DNA of 64,000 nt, taken from assembly GCF_000820045.1 (NCBI RefSeq), contig NZ_CDBJ01000027.1:62001-126000 (forward strand), in the 5' to 3' direction. Of the stretch, positions 9,250 to 18,737 are shown piece by piece. A model generated the notes under the pieces. It was not told where the DNA came from and did no database searches. It was given only the letters and a program-made list of their open reading frames with translations. Origin of the DNA: Aeromonas rivuli. Its GTDB lineage: Bacteria > Pseudomonadota > Gammaproteobacteria > Enterobacterales > Aeromonadaceae. Both the position numbers and the translations under genes were made by a program. Within the stretch, counting starts at the first letter, position 1, and every line of letters starts with the position of its first letter.

Positions 9250-11574
9250 TTATGCCGCGTCGTCGACCCGGGCTGCCTGCCCCATGGACTCGAGTTCACC
9301 GGGGGCAAAGTTGTCAACCTGGATGGCCTCGTAACGCAGGGCATCGGCGGCCAGCAACTGGTCGGCCTCAGCCTGGGTCAGAATGGACTGGGCCAGGGCC
9401 GAACTCACCAGATCGGCGATCGCCAGCTTGCGAGGCAGACGCTTCTCTTTCTGAGCCTGGGCGATCTTCTTCTCCAGGGGTTGTACCGCTACCATGGCCA
9501 GGAAGGCACGCTCCATCTGACCGACGGCATCCTGCTCATCCTTGCCTACGTAGCACAAGGCGGTGAGGCGATCCCGGAACTCGCCCGGCTTCATCATGGC
9601 CTGGCAGATTGAGTGGCAACGGTCATCGGCGGGCATCTGATAATGAATGCCGAACGGGAAGACCACCCGCTTGAGCAGGGCGCCGACGACCTTGTTCGGG
9701 AAGTTCTGGAAGAAGCCATCAAATGCCTTGCCGATAAGGTGCAAGTTACGCTCCAGGGCATACTGGACGAAGGGCAGATCCGATACCATGCGCCCCTGAT
9801 CCTCATAATGCTTGAGGGTCGAGGAGGCCAGGTAGAGGTGGCTCAACACATCCCCCAGGCGGGCCGAGATCATCTCCTTGCGCTTGAGATCGCCACCCAG
9901 CATCAACATGGAGATGTCGGCACAGAGGGCCAGCCCCTTGCTCATGCGCGACAGCTGCTGATAATAGCGCGCCGTCTCGCCACCCACGGGAGCACTGTTG
10001 AAGCGACCTAGGGTCAACCCCTGACCGAGGGCACCGAAGAAGTTGCCCGCCCCGAAGGCCAGATGCTTCATCAGCAGGCCATCGAATTTCTCGAGACCAC
10101 GTTCGCTATCTGGATCCGCCGCCGCTTCCATCTCGCCGAAGACATAGGGGTGGCAGCGCGTGGCGCCCTGACCGAAGATCATCAGGTTGCGGGTCAGTAT
10201 GTTGGCCCCCTCCACCGTGATGGCGACCGGTATGCCCATGTAGGCGTAACCCGTGTAGTTCTTCGGACCGAGCTGGATGGCACGGCCGGCATGGATGTCC
10301 ATGGAGTCATCCATGATCTGGCGCGCCATCTCCGTCATGTGGTACTTGGAAATGGCGGTGACGATGGCCGGAGCCTGCCCCAGATCCAGTGAACCGGCGG
10401 TCATGCGACGGGCCCCTTCCAGTTGATAGGTCAGGCCGCCGATGCGCGCCATGGCCTCTTGTACCCCTTCGAACTTGCCGATGGACATGCCGAACTGCTT
10501 GCGCACATAGGCGTAGGCACTGACGGTGCGGCTCGCCATGTGACCGCAGGCGGTGCCCAGGGCTGGCAAGGAGATGCCACGCCCGGCGGAGAGACACTCG
10601 ACCAGCATGCGCCAGCCGCGGCCCGCGTAATCCTGCCCGCCGATGATCCAGTCAATGGGGATGAACACATCTTTGCCGAAGGTGGGGCCATTGAGGAACG
10701 CCAGCCCCATGGGGTAGTGGCGATCGCCGACTCGCACCCCGGGATGACTGGTCGGGATCAGGGCGCAGGTGATGCCCAGCTCTTCTTTGTCACCCAGCAG
10801 TTTTTCCGGATCGTAGAGCTTGAACGCCAGCCCCAGCACGGTGGCGCGCGGTGCCAGTGTGATGTAACGCTTGTTCCAGTTGAGGCGAATACCGAGCACT
10901 TCCTCACCCTTGTAGAGCCCCTTGCAGATGATCCCCTTGTCCGGGATGGCACCGGCATCGGAGCCGGCTTCCGGTCCGGTCAGGGCGAAGCAGGGCACGT
11001 CTTTGCCATTGGCCAGACTCGGCAGCCAGAAGTCCTTCTGGGCCTGGGTGCCGTAGTGCATCAACAGCTCGCCCGGCCCCAGGGAGTTGGGCACCATGAC
11101 GGTGACCGCCACGCTCAAGCTCTTGGTGGCGATACGGGTGACTATGGTGGAGTTGGCAATGGCCGAAAACTCGCGACCGCCGTAGGATCTTGGGATGATG
11201 AGCGCGAAGAACCCCTCCTTCTTCAGATAATCCCAGACCGCCTCGGGCAGATCCTTGGTTTCGTTGACTATCTTGAAGTCGTCAATCATGGCGAGCAGGG
11301 TCTCGACCTGATTGTCGATGAAGCTCTGCTCATCGGCATTCAGGGTCGGCTTGCCGTAGCCATGCAGTTTCTTCCAGTCCGGGTTGCCACGAAACAACTC
11401 GCCATCCCACCAGACGGAGCCCGCTTCCATGGCCTCGCGTTCGGTGGCCGACAGCGGCGGTAATATCTTCTTGAAGATGCCAAAGACCGGACGGGTCACC
11501 AGCTTCTTACGGATAGCCGGGACGCCGAGCACTACCGCAACGGCCACCAGCAGCAGGACAAGCAATGTGATCAT
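9250..11574 (-). CDS. fadE: Acyl-CoA dehydrogenase FadE
   Basis: 774 residues, in the size class of FadE (about 760-815) rather than the 380-residue short acyl-CoA dehydrogenases. A hydrophobic N-terminal helix (ITLLVLLLVAVAVVLGVPA) is followed by the dehydrogenase N-domain (FFALIIPRSYGGREFS), the FAD-binding beta-domain (CFALTGPEAGSDAGAI) and the helical C-domain (SAGRGISLPALGTACG), then a FadE-specific C-terminal extension. It catalyses the first step of fatty-acid beta-oxidation at the inner membrane. It lies 46 bp downstream of a TetR-type regulator on the same strand, probably cotranscribed and fatty-acid responsive. Confidence 0.93.
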   Translation of the reverse strand: MITLLVLLLVAVAVVLGVPAIRKKLVTRPVFGIFKKILPPLSATEREAMEAGSVWWDGELFRGNPDWKKLHGYGKPTLNADEQSFIDNQVETLLAMIDDFKIVNETKDLPEAVWDYLKKEGFFALIIPRSYGGREFSAIANSTIVTRIATKSLSVAVTVMVPNSLGPGELLMHYGTQAQKDFWLPSLANGKDVPCFALTGPEAGSDAGAIPDKGIICKGLYKGEEVLGIRLNWNKRYITLAPRATVLGLAFKLYDPEKLLGDKEELGITCALIPTSHPGVRVGDRHYPMGLAFLNGPTFGKDVFIPIDWIIGGQDYAGRGWRMLVECLSAGRGISLPALGTACGHMASRTVSAYAYVRKQFGMSIGKFEGVQEAMARIGGLTYQLEGARRMTAGSLDLGQAPAIVTAISKYHMTEMARQIMDDSMDIHAGRAIQLGPKNYTGYAYMGIPVAITVEGANILTRNLMIFGQGATRCHPYVFGEMEAAADPDSERGLEKFDGLLMKHLAFGAGNFFGALGQGLTLGRFNSAPVGGETARYYQQLSRMSKGLALCADISMLMLGGDLKRKEMISARLGDVLSHLYLASSTLKHYEDQGRMVSDLPFVQYALERNLHLIGKAFDGFFQNFPNKVVGALLKRVVFPFGIHYQMPADDRCHSICQAMMKPGEFRDRLTALCYVGKDEQDAVGQMERAFLAMVAVQPLEKKIAQAQKEKRLPRKLAIADLVSSALAQSILTQAEADQLLAADALRYEAIQVDNFAPGELESMGQAARVDDAA

Positions 11575-11620
11575 GGTTCAGTTCCCTCTCTTTCACAGTT
11601 CCGTTAACTTATTGTTTTGA

Positions 11621-12274
11621 TTAGACAGCCAGGGATAACCTGGTCGACTCCACGGGCGCACCGACACCGGCAGCCAGGTAAGGAATAACGTTGCGCACCA
11701 GCGCTTCCACATCGAGGCGCTGACCAAAATCGGCCTGAGCTATGTCGCGCAGGGCATCGGCAGAGGCCATGGTGAAGACCACGGTGCCCAGGGTGAAGTG
11801 CAGTCGCCAGAACAAGTCTGCCGGGGTCAGCTCGGGATTGGCCTTTGAAATCGCCAGGGTGATCCTTTGCAGCACGTCGCCATAGTGAGTGGTAATGAAG
11901 CGGCGAAGGTGACCCTGGCTATCGATATAGCCACGGCCCAGCAACTGCATGAAAATCGCCGGCCCCTGAGGACGTATCGCAACCAGCTTCATCAAGGGAC
12001 TGACGAAGCTCTCAAACACCGGCAGCAGGGTGAGCTCATCCTGCTCCATCAAGGCTCTCAGCCTGGCATCCAGCTCTGGCATAAACAGGGAGAGATAGCG
12101 GTCCAGCACCGCCTGGATCAGTTCCTTCTTGGAGCCGAAGTGATAGTTCACCGAGGCCAGATTGACGTCGGCCTCACTGGTGATCAGACGCAAAGAGGTA
12201 TCAGCGAATCCCCGCTCGGCAAACAACACCTCGGCAGCATCGAGAATACGGTTCTTGGTATCAATCTTGCTCAC
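11621..12274 (-). CDS. psrA: PsrA-like TetR-family fatty-acid regulator
   Basis: 217 residues. The N-terminal TetR helix-turn-helix is clear (RILDAAEVLFAERGFADTSL, then LASVNYHFGSKKELI); the C-terminal part is a helical ligand domain. The wording ASVNYHFGSKKEL and the neighbouring fadE point to PsrA, the long-chain acyl-CoA/fatty-acid-responsive regulator of Pseudomonas, Shewanella and Vibrio relatives; this assignment is inference. The GTG at 12274 is used because GAGG lies six bases upstream. A palindrome 13 bp before the start is a likely autoregulatory operator that would also govern fadE. Confidence 0.82.
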   Translation of the reverse strand: MSKIDTKNRILDAAEVLFAERGFADTSLRLITSEADVNLASVNYHFGSKKELIQAVLDRYLSLFMPELDARLRALMEQDELTLLPVFESFVSPLMKLVAIRPQGPAIFMQLLGRGYIDSQGHLRRFITTHYGDVLQRITLAISKANPELTPADLFWRLHFTLGTVVFTMASADALRDIAQADFGQRLDVEALVRNVIPYLAAGVGAPVESTRLSLAV

Positions 12275-12286
12275 AGCACACCTCAC

Positions 12287-12302
12287 TTAAACGAATGTTT
12301 AA
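12287..12302. promoter_or_regulatory. Palindromic operator before psrA-fadE
   Basis: TTAAAC-GAAT-GTTTAA, a 16-bp inverted repeat in the psrA leader/promoter. Its shape fits TetR-family sites, and related PsrA motifs contain AAAC...GTTT. Confidence 0.6.
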
Positions 12303-12435
12303 AAAGTACGTTTCACGGCCTGAGGTGTCAAGAGAATGTGAATGGAGGTTAGGGAAATGTTTTATTAAAAAACTTTGAACTTTGACCAAAGAACGCACTC
12401 TATATCTATGCCACTGCAATTAAACATTAAGTCTC

Positions 12436-12470
12436 GCCCAACCAGCCCCGTGCTGATTGGGCATTTTTTT
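12436..12470 (+). terminator. Orphan terminator, plus strand
   Basis: GCCCAACCAGC / GCTGATTGGGC stem (one mismatch-type pair) followed by ATTTTTTT. The only plus-strand source upstream is the AT-rich psrA promoter region, where TTGAAC (12375) and TCTATA (12399) could form a promoter. Confidence 0.55.
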
Positions 12471-12525
12471 ATGGTGCAGCCCATGGGTCAGTGGCAACGA
12501 CTGGCTTGAAAGGGAAAAGAAAGAT

Positions 12526-12552
12526 AAAAAAACCGCCGCAGAGCGACGGTGG
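12526..12552 (-). terminator. Orphan terminator, minus strand
   Basis: CCGTCG / CGGCGG stem (one G-U pair) with a 5-nt loop, followed on the minus strand by seven T. No minus-strand gene ends here. Just before the stem the minus strand reads CAACCTCCCTTTCCCC, a C/U-rich run complementary to ribosome-binding sites. Confidence 0.45.
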
Positions 12553-12764
12553 GGAAAGGGAGGTTGCGTCGTCCTGACCCAACCCATCGATGGAAGTTCA
12601 GGCTGCACATCGATGGTCACATGCTACCCAATAGTCTTGGGCAAACTTTGTCAGAGTGACGAGCATTTGTGACAAAGTATGACAGGCCCTCATCGTGGCC
12701 CCATACCGCTCTTTTTGCTATGCTGGCGCTCCACCACCCGGCTCTGAACATCGAGGGGAACGCC

Positions 12765-13505
12765 ATGAAGTACACAGTCGACACCCATACCCACACGGTC
12801 GCCAGCACCCACGCCTACAGCACCATTCACGATTACCTGCCCATTGCCAAGGCCAAGGGGATCAAGCTGTTCGCCACCACGGATCATGGCCCGGATATGG
12901 CCGATGCCCCTCACTTCTGGCACTTCGTGAACCTGCATGTATTACCACGGGTCGTAGACGGAGTCGGCATACTGAGAGGCATAGAGGCCAACATCAAGAA
13001 TCTGGACGGAGAGATAGATTTCCCCGAGCGCTACGAATCCCGACTCGACATGATCATGGCCGGCTTCCATGAGCCCGTGTTTCCCCCGTGCGATCGGGCG
13101 ACCCATACCCAGGCGATGATCAATGCCATCAAGAGCGGTCGGGTCGACATGATAAGTCACCCGGGCAACCCCGCTTTCCCCATCGACATCCAGGCCGTGG
13201 TAAAGGCCGCCGCCGAATACAGGGTCGCGCTGGAGGTCAACAACTCCTCCTTTAGCCACTCCCGGGCTGGCAGTGAAGATAACTGTCGCGCCATCGTAGA
13301 AGCCGCGCGGGATCTGGGAGCCTATCTCACCTTCGGCTCCGACTCCCATGTCGCCTTCAGCGTCGGCGACTTTGAGCATTGCCAGCGCCTGGTGACCGAA
13401 ACGGGCTTCCCCGAGGAGCGGATCCTGGCGCGCTCCCCTCGTGCCCTGCTCAGTTTCCTCGAGAGCCGTGGCCGGGCCCACATACCGGAATTTGCCGATC
13501 TCTGA
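12765..13505 (+). CDS. ycdX: PHP-domain phosphatase, YcdX family
   Basis: 246 residues, against 245 in E. coli YcdX. The metal-binding motifs of the PHP superfamily are visible: DTHTHT near the N-terminus, TTDHGPD, the mid-protein GFHEP and MISHPGNP, and GSDSHVAF near the C-terminus. These bind a trinuclear zinc site in characterised homologues, which act as phosphatases; the physiological substrate is not firmly known. The ATG at 12765 has GAGGGG six bases upstream and matches the family N-terminus. It stands alone, directly upstream of tRNA-Thr. Confidence 0.9.
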   Translation: MKYTVDTHTHTVASTHAYSTIHDYLPIAKAKGIKLFATTDHGPDMADAPHFWHFVNLHVLPRVVDGVGILRGIEANIKNLDGEIDFPERYESRLDMIMAGFHEPVFPPCDRATHTQAMINAIKSGRVDMISHPGNPAFPIDIQAVVKAAAEYRVALEVNNSSFSHSRAGSEDNCRAIVEAARDLGAYLTFGSDSHVAFSVGDFEHCQRLVTETGFPEERILARSPRALLSFLESRGRAHIPEFADL

Positions 13506-13604
13506 ACAAGCAGTCAGTCACCATCGGCTAACACCATGAGCAGGCTTGAAAAACGGACATTCCTCGATTGACTTGCCAATCCGTTTTTCGGAATCTAGGG
13601 TCAA

Positions 13605-13680
13605 GCCGGTATAGCTCAGCTGGTAGAGCAGCGCATTCGTAATGCGAAGGTCGTAGGTTCGACTCCTATTACCGGCACCA
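13605..13680 (+). tRNA. tRNA-Thr, anticodon CGU
   Basis: 76 nt with encoded CCA. The acceptor stem GCCGGTA/TACCGGC pairs perfectly; the D-loop is AGCTCAGCTGGTAGAGCA and the anticodon loop TTCGTAA places CGT at 13638-13640. A -35-like TTGACT is at 13568. The 3' half is the attachment site of the accessory element downstream, so the last 45 nt are now supplied by the element. Confidence 0.96.
13636..13680 (+). repeat. attL, within tRNA-Thr
   Basis: Left copy of the 45-bp direct repeat. It covers the anticodon loop to CCA of tRNA-Thr. Confidence 0.88.
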
Positions 13681-13737
13681 ATAAAAACAGTAACTTATGA
13701 TTTCATCATGCCAGACAAATTATAGATCTTCGTCCTG

Positions 13738-13765
13738 GGTACCACATGGGGTACCACATTTGGCA
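13738..13765 (+). repeat. Candidate integrase arm site, left
   Basis: Two direct copies of GGTACCACAT separated by two bases, followed by TTGGCA. The same 28 bp occurs identically at 42496-42523 next to the integrase and attR. Its presence just inside both ends suggests arm-type recombinase or excisionase binding sites. Confidence 0.5.
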
Positions 13766-14142
13766 CGAGGTAGGCACCAACCTTACTTCCGAAGGTACTT
13801 CCTAACGGCGAGTGCAACACTATCTCAATGTATTCTCTTAGTCGGGTAAAGCTGTGTTCATGAAGGAAAGTGTTACAGCACCAAAACGACCCATATGACA
13901 CCAAGTCACTTTTGGCGGCTAAGACATCAAGGGTGATAAAACATGTTGTTCTCTACGGCACGAACTAAGCCACAACAACTAAATATTTGAAAATAAAGGC
14001 ATTTTAATTTTTATGAAAGTGCCTTTTTCGTTTTGAACCCACACCTACCAGACTAGGCATCATTGTTGATGACTCAACTCGTGCTAGCCTGATAAACAGC
14101 CTTGGCCCCATAACTGTACCTATCCTCCTCATGTCGTCTAAT

Positions 14143-14171
14143 GCAAGAGAGGGCCGCTGGCCCTCTCTTGC
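14143..14171 (-). terminator. Terminator of the SEC-C relic
   Basis: Perfect 13-bp stem GCAAGAGAGGGCC/GGCCCTCTCTTGC. A diverged copy, with the same flank, lies at 19313-19341 beside the DprA-like gene. Confidence 0.6.
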
Positions 14172-14185
14172 TATCTGCTTATTAA

Positions 14186-14268
14186 TTAATACAAACAGCA
14201 CTGTTTGTACTTCTTCCCGCTGCCACAGGGGCAAGGTTCATTACGGCCCACCTTGATCGAGGCTACTA
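14186..14268 (-). pseudogene. C-terminal remnant of a SEC-C motif protein
   Basis: The minus strand encodes [20 protein letters not shown] followed by KQCCLY and a stop. [18 protein letters not shown] is the zinc-binding SEC-C motif found at the end of SecA, YecA and many small proteins. Only this tail remains: the sequence upstream switches abruptly to a broken integrase gene on the other strand near 14270. It therefore marks a recombination junction. A second, shorter trace of the same tail lies beside the dprA-like stop codon. Confidence 0.7.
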
Positions 14269-14269
14269 C

Positions 14270-14789
14270 GGGCTGCGGGCGTACCCACTTGGATGGGGAT
14301 CGCTGGACCATCCGCGAGACCAAAAGCGGGCGGCCACACCTAGTGGCCTTGTCACCGCTGCTCAGGACATAATCAGAGAGCAGAGGATGCTCTCATCGCC
14401 CAGCCGTCCCTATGTATTAATGAGTCGACCACAAAACTGGCCATGCCATCACGGGTGATGCAGTGACGCGCACCCTTGACCGGTTGCAAAAGCGCAAGCT
14501 AGCTGAGTTGGAGCCTTTCAGCATTCACGACCTTAGGCGCAGTGTTGCAGACTGTTGTGGTATTGAGCTTGGCGCAGGGCCGTTGGAAATCGAACATATG
14601 CTAAATCACCAGATCAGCGACAAGCTGCGGCGAACCTATCAGGCCGGATCGCTACGCAATCCAGATAAACTTCGGATGCTATTTCTGCGCTGGGGTTAAT
14701 TAGTTCAACCGCACATTGCTAAGCCTGATATTGAACAGCCCACGGCTTTGGCCAGTAATGTCATCAAAGGGAACTTTGGTAGAGGTTAA
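14270..14789 (+). pseudogene. Broken tyrosine integrase, C-terminal half
   Basis: Starting at [20 protein letters not shown], the translation follows the C-terminal half of the intact integrase at 41125-42477. It keeps the FSIHDLRRSVADCCGIELGA and EIEHMLNHQISDKLRRTYQA blocks that carry the catalytic Arg, His and Tyr. It is interrupted by frameshifts between about 14340 and 14460 and by an in-frame TAA at 14697; similarity resumes afterwards to ASNVIKGNFGRG. The N-terminal half is missing. It points in the opposite direction to the live integrase, so it stems from an older or rearranged element. Confidence 0.85.
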
Positions 14790-15043
14790 GCTCTTAGAGG
14801 GGATGGAACAAAATGGGTGATGTTGGCTTAACGGTGTAACCTTTCGCTGTCAGTTTATCCTAGGTGCCCAGTATTAAGGGGTTGTGCCAATATTTCGGCA
14901 TAAGTGCTGGCGCTGGTGGGAGGACGCACTCTGGAATCACATCATTGTAGCGGGGGTGAGCACGGTGTCATTTGTCGAACGTAGGCCCCCCCCCTCTTTC
15001 TTACTTTCGCTGATGTGCGGTAAACTGAAGAGATTCAGTCACA

Positions 15044-17047
15044 TCAGTCAGAGATTAGTCCATGCACTCTCCAACGGGCGCGGACAAAACTCTCAAAGGT
15101 GTAGCCTTTCTGGAGCGGCAATTTATCGGCGTGATCGCACACGATGATCTGCGGCATGACACCGGTATCTTTGAAAGTGTCATCGCAAAATTTTGCCAAG
15201 GTGGTAAACATCTTCGAAACGGCGTCGACATCCTCGTCGACCGTCTTATTGGTCTTTCTGTCCCCACGCAGTTCATTTGCCTTGAACGCCTCAGCATCAT
15301 CTGTCGAGGGGAAGTACACCTGTGTCGGCTGATCAAGGAACAGGATGGGGGGCACCTTACACTTTTCGTGCGCCGCAAACTGGTAGTGCAGTGCCATGAA
15401 TAAGGTCAAATGCGAGTACAACCAATTGGCGCCACTGCCCATCGAGCGCAGGAACACTTTTTTAGCATGACCACCAGCTAGTTGTTTTTCGTGCCAGAGG
15501 TCAAACGTTTCGACATCAAATTTCAACGAGCCATTTTTGTAAGTGTCTTCGAAGTCGAAGCTTATCCCAATGTCCTTCATTTTTTTATTGATATCGTTTT
15601 GCAGTGCCCACAACTTTGACGCAACGTCATATTGGGCCATCTGTCCGTCGAGCTCTACCACTTTCTTCTCCCAATAGTCCACCATCCCTTTGGCCTCGGA
15701 TGGAGGATTCTCGATGCGCTTCTCAATGGCGAGCTCCAGCTTGATCTTCGCCTTTTGAGCTGCTGCATCGACAGACTTCGATTTCGCCAACCGGTCAGCT
15801 TCATCATCTAGAGGCTTCAGCGCCTTCTCCACAAGCGCAAGCTCTTTGCGCAGCTCTTTGAGCTCTTTGTCGATCACTCTGCGTTCTTCACCAAAACCTT
15901 CTCGTGCGTAGGTTGACACCTTGAGCTCATCGTTCAGCCAGTGGATTGCTGCCGACAACTTATTAGCTTCATCCTCAGCTACGTCCGATTGCGACGCACA
16001 AACGGGACAGGCCGCGTGTTCTAGATTTGTGGTCGTGGGGATGGGCAGTGATGTCAACGACTCTGCAAATCCGGACGCTTGTTCTGTTGATACCTTCAGC
16101 AGGTAGCGCGTGTTCATAGCCTTCTGGATACTGGACATCAGAGCTGCTTTTTTGTCCCGCAATTCAGCTCTCCTGGTTTCAAAAGCACTGGAAAGCCCAT
16201 CAACCCTGACCGATTTGCCGGTTAGGCGGCTTAATGCTGGCTTGGGGTTCATCCAGATCTCATCGGGTGTGAGTTCGGTCAACGGGAGGCCGGCCAGTGC
16301 CTCATACTCCTTTAAGAAGGTTGAAAAGTCGGTGAGGTAATCTTCCTTGATCTTGTCCTGCTTCGGTATCTGCGCCTGAGCGCGTTTGAGTTCATACATG
16401 GCTTCGGTGCGAAGCTTGGCGAGGTCGAAGTAATCCTCTCTGACAATATCCATGAAGATTTTGAAGTGCTCAATGGCCTGGTCACGTTTACGTTTTTCTT
16501 CAAACCGGTAGAAAATCGCATGCCGGTTGGCCACCAAATTCTGGTGCTGCAACATGAAAGACGCGAAGCTACGTACAGAGGGCGTTGCGCTCCACTTGCC
16601 GGTGATCTCTTTGTGCAGCGGATCAACATCGATATTCTCAAGTGTGACCGCGAAATAACGCCCGAGGCTCTTGATGAAGTCAGCCTTGTGCTGGAAGAAA
16701 TGCGGCGAAAAGAAAGTGTTAACGTTCTCAATGAGTTGAAGCGTGTTGGCCACCTCAAGCCCTGAGAGCTCACGCAGGAAGCAACGGTTGCTAGCTGCAA
16801 CACGACCGATAACGATCGAAATGGTCGGGAAGCGCAGTACGGTGAAAAACAGCTTCGCGCGCTCGGTGATAATGCCTTCCGGGATCGTGTCCTCGGAGCT
16901 TCCGAGGCAGTAATCAAAAATATCGAGGATCGCGCTTTTTCCTTTGGAGGACTTACCAGTCACGATGTTGAGACCTGGCTCAAAGGGGACGGCATGGACT
17001 TCATCATCCTTATCAACGACGCCTATATATTTTACGTAACACTTCAT
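15044..17047 (-). CDS. ABC-3C system ATPase (DUF3732 family)
   Basis: 667 residues, a Rad50/SMC-like split ABC ATPase. Walker A is GKSSKGKS at 31-38 after a short beta-sheet; the middle is helical and coiled-coil-like with a CPVC pair at 347-350 that resembles a zinc hook; the C-lobe has an SGANW signature near 538 and Walker [13 protein letters not shown] at 569-580, in which the usual catalytic Glu is Gln. I recall DQPxQ as typical of DUF3732. In predicted ABC three-component conflict systems such an ATPase acts with a middle component and a CTD/effector protein, and both are encoded immediately upstream with ATGA and TAATG overlaps. A defence role is prediction from family context, not shown. 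Confidence 0.85.
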   Translation of the reverse strand: MKCYVKYIGVVDKDDEVHAVPFEPGLNIVTGKSSKGKSAILDIFDYCLGSSEDTIPEGIITERAKLFFTVLRFPTISIVIGRVAASNRCFLRELSGLEVANTLQLIENVNTFFSPHFFQHKADFIKSLGRYFAVTLENIDVDPLHKEITGKWSATPSVRSFASFMLQHQNLVANRHAIFYRFEEKRKRDQAIEHFKIFMDIVREDYFDLAKLRTEAMYELKRAQAQIPKQDKIKEDYLTDFSTFLKEYEALAGLPLTELTPDEIWMNPKPALSRLTGKSVRVDGLSSAFETRRAELRDKKAALMSSIQKAMNTRYLLKVSTEQASGFAESLTSLPIPTTTNLEHAACPVCASQSDVAEDEANKLSAAIHWLNDELKVSTYAREGFGEERRVIDKELKELRKELALVEKALKPLDDEADRLAKSKSVDAAAQKAKIKLELAIEKRIENPPSEAKGMVDYWEKKVVELDGQMAQYDVASKLWALQNDINKKMKDIGISFDFEDTYKNGSLKFDVETFDLWHEKQLAGGHAKKVFLRSMGSGANWLYSHLTLFMALHYQFAAHEKCKVPPILFLDQPTQVYFPSTDDAEAFKANELRGDRKTNKTVDEDVDAVSKMFTTLAKFCDDTFKDTGVMPQIIVCDHADKLPLQKGYTFESFVRARWRVHGLISD

Positions 17048-17505
17048 AGCGATTTGAGCCCTAACATCCTGTAGATTTGAACGACATTTTCACCAGACAA
17101 CACCATCGCTAGCTTCTGGCTGTACTTCAGCAGAGTCTTGTCCGAGTTGACCGTCTGTGGTTTCTTGATTGATCGAACTGAAAGCGCAGGCGTGATTTCT
17201 AGGCTTTTCTCAGCGGTCAAAATCAAGAAGGCTGCATTCGTAATGGGTTTAAATTCTTCGACACGCATGGCCAGCCCGATCAACCTGCTCGCGTCTGAGG
17301 CCATCGTCCGGACAGAGCTGTCCCCCCGAGCCCCCTTCAGAAAGGCGTGCATGGGCTTGTAGGTGACGAGGGGAAGAATCAAGTAGCTCAGCAGAATATC
17401 CTTCTCGACAGGCTCCCAGTGTTGGTAAAAGCTCTGGATGACAGGGGCCAGCGCGAAGGGTGTTCTGTGCAGGGTATAAAGGTGATTCGAGACCTGAGTG
17501 GTCAT
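17044..17505 (-). CDS. ABC-3C system middle component
   Basis: 153 residues with no recognised catalytic motif. Position, size and the N-terminal wording ([32 protein letters not shown]) fit the small middle component of ABC-3C systems, which is thought to couple the ATPase to the effector. The ATG at 17505 shares its A with the upstream gene's TAA, and GGAGG lies eight bases upstream. Its stop overlaps the ATPase start by ATGA, so the three genes form one tightly coupled transcript. Confidence 0.75.
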   Translation of the reverse strand: MTTQVSNHLYTLHRTPFALAPVIQSFYQHWEPVEKDILLSYLILPLVTYKPMHAFLKGARGDSSVRTMASDASRLIGLAMRVEEFKPITNAAFLILTAEKSLEITPALSVRSIKKPQTVNSDKTLLKYSQKLAMVLSGENVVQIYRMLGLKSL

Positions 17506-18737
17506 TACCATAGCCTCCAGTGAAATTCTTCATCCTCATCCTCAGGCTTCTCTCCAGCGAGCATGTGGTAGATGCCATTACGAAATTCGGTCATCGTATG
17601 TTCCATGCCACAAAAAGGCTCGACTGGCAGGGCATTGCGCTCCAGGAAGAATTTCATGGAGCGAGTATTAAGCTCCGTTTGGCATACAACCCCCGAGCAA
17701 TCGAGCATTGCGCTCTCTCGCCCATACAGATGCTGGGATAGGTGATTTCTGAGGTAGAGATCCACGACTGGCTTGAAGATCACTCCATCCGCGTAGAGAT
17801 CGGAAATTGTAGTCTGAGCGACCACGCGCTGGAGGGCTGCCCGCATCAGGTGACGTTCCCCACCGATCTCAACGATTTTCTGGGCAAACGGCATGGGCCG
17901 AATTCCCTCGATATCTATGGCTCTTTTGAGTCCCTCCGTATCCACCGAAGGAAAGGTTTTCGGGTGTTTCATGTACCGATGCGTGAGTTCGGACAATTTG
18001 TCGGTAAAGGATTTCTGGGTGATCTGCCAACCTTCACTCACGAGCTGGGTACTGCACATGAAGCCCAGCAATTCATCGATGAATTGCTGGTATTTGGAGG
18101 GGCGAATCGGCTTGAGATGGCGGGTCTGGTAGTTCTGGATGCGCTGCTCCAGAGAATCCGCTCCCGTTGTAATATGCATTCGCTCCAGCACCTCCATCAG
18201 CGCGTCACGGCGCTCTGGCGCCATCACGTACTGCTGGAGTAACTGGGATTTCGATGGCTTGGAGGTTTTGTCCGCAAAACTGGATTCCTTTGAGGCCTTT
18301 TTACCTGCTTTTTTCAAGGTACTGGCTTGAGAAGTCGAGAATATTTTCTCCATGATCTTGAGCCGCTCGGTGGCAGTGCATTTGTTCCAGCCCTTGAGCT
18401 GGCTTTGAGCCCCGAACTCCTGCGATGTCAGCAGCACTAGGCTCTTAAAGGCTGTGCGATCGAATGTCTCATGGAGCCAGTTTTTCATGGTATTCCAGAA
18501 ATTTGCGTGACTATCTGTGAGGCTATCAGAGTAAAGCTTGACCTCGGTCTGTGTCTTCCCAGGAACAGTGACATCACCGAACACCTCAAGCCATAAGCAC
18601 TCGTCAGGCTTCAGGTCATAGCAGTACTCGACGGCAACCAACAGTTGGTACTGGAGGGCCTTGAACAACAGTGTCGCGTCGAAGGGCAAAGGTACGTAGC
18701 CAGAGGGTGTCGTATTCAAAACCTGCATTGTATTCAC
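17505..18737 (-). CDS. ABC-3C CTD protein with possible nuclease N-domain
   Basis: 410 residues, first gene of the operon. The N-terminal 130 residues read like a compact restriction-endonuclease fold: a helix (LLFKALQYQLLVAVEYCYDL), a strand ending at GD (Asp55) and a strand with E-V-K (Glu65, Lys67), then FWNTMKNWL. This D...ExK spacing resembles the DUF4297/Cap4-type nucleases fused to conflict-system proteins. A basic linker rich in Lys and Ser (about 135-165) leads to the C-terminal domain expected to bind the middle component; it ends in an acidic tail. Nuclease activity is inference from motif and context. The start is uncertain (GTG 18737 or ATG 18728). Confidence 0.7.
   Translation of the reverse strand: MNTMQVLNTTPSGYVPLPFDATLLFKALQYQLLVAVEYCYDLKPDECLWLEVFGDVTVPGKTQTEVKLYSDSLTDSHANFWNTMKNWLHETFDRTAFKSLVLLTSQEFGAQSQLKGWNKCTATERLKIMEKIFSTSQASTLKKAGKKASKESSFADKTSKPSKSQLLQQYVMAPERRDALMEVLERMHITTGADSLEQRIQNYQTRHLKPIRPSKYQQFIDELLGFMCSTQLVSEGWQITQKSFTDKLSELTHRYMKHPKTFPSVDTEGLKRAIDIEGIRPMPFAQKIVEIGGERHLMRAALQRVVAQTTISDLYADGVIFKPVVDLYLRNHLSQHLYGRESAMLDCSGVVCQTELNTRSMKFFLERNALPVEPFCGMEHTMTEFRNGIYHMLAGEKPEDEDEEFHWRLW

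Larger units (their letters stand above)
12303..12764. other. Gap with two orphan terminators
   Basis: No protein gene is convincing here. The stretch lies between the divergent starts of psrA and the PHP gene and contains two hairpins with T-runs pointing in opposite directions (12436-12470 plus, 12526-12552 minus). Neither lies behind an annotated gene, so short noncoding transcripts are possible. The promoter of the PHP gene must lie near the right end. Confidence 0.5.
13681..14185. other. Left-end gap of the element
   Basis: No supported gene. It holds a 28-bp repeat at 13738-13765, a weak hairpin with T-run near 13994-14028 (AAAGGCA/TGCCTTT), and the terminator of a lost SEC-C gene at 14143-14171. 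Confidence 0.5.

Noticed and set aside
14790..15043. Possible insertion-sequence remnant between integrase relic and ABC-3C operon
   Set aside because: No terminal inverted repeats or transposase wording could be found in these 254 bp; I see nothing in it that I can name.
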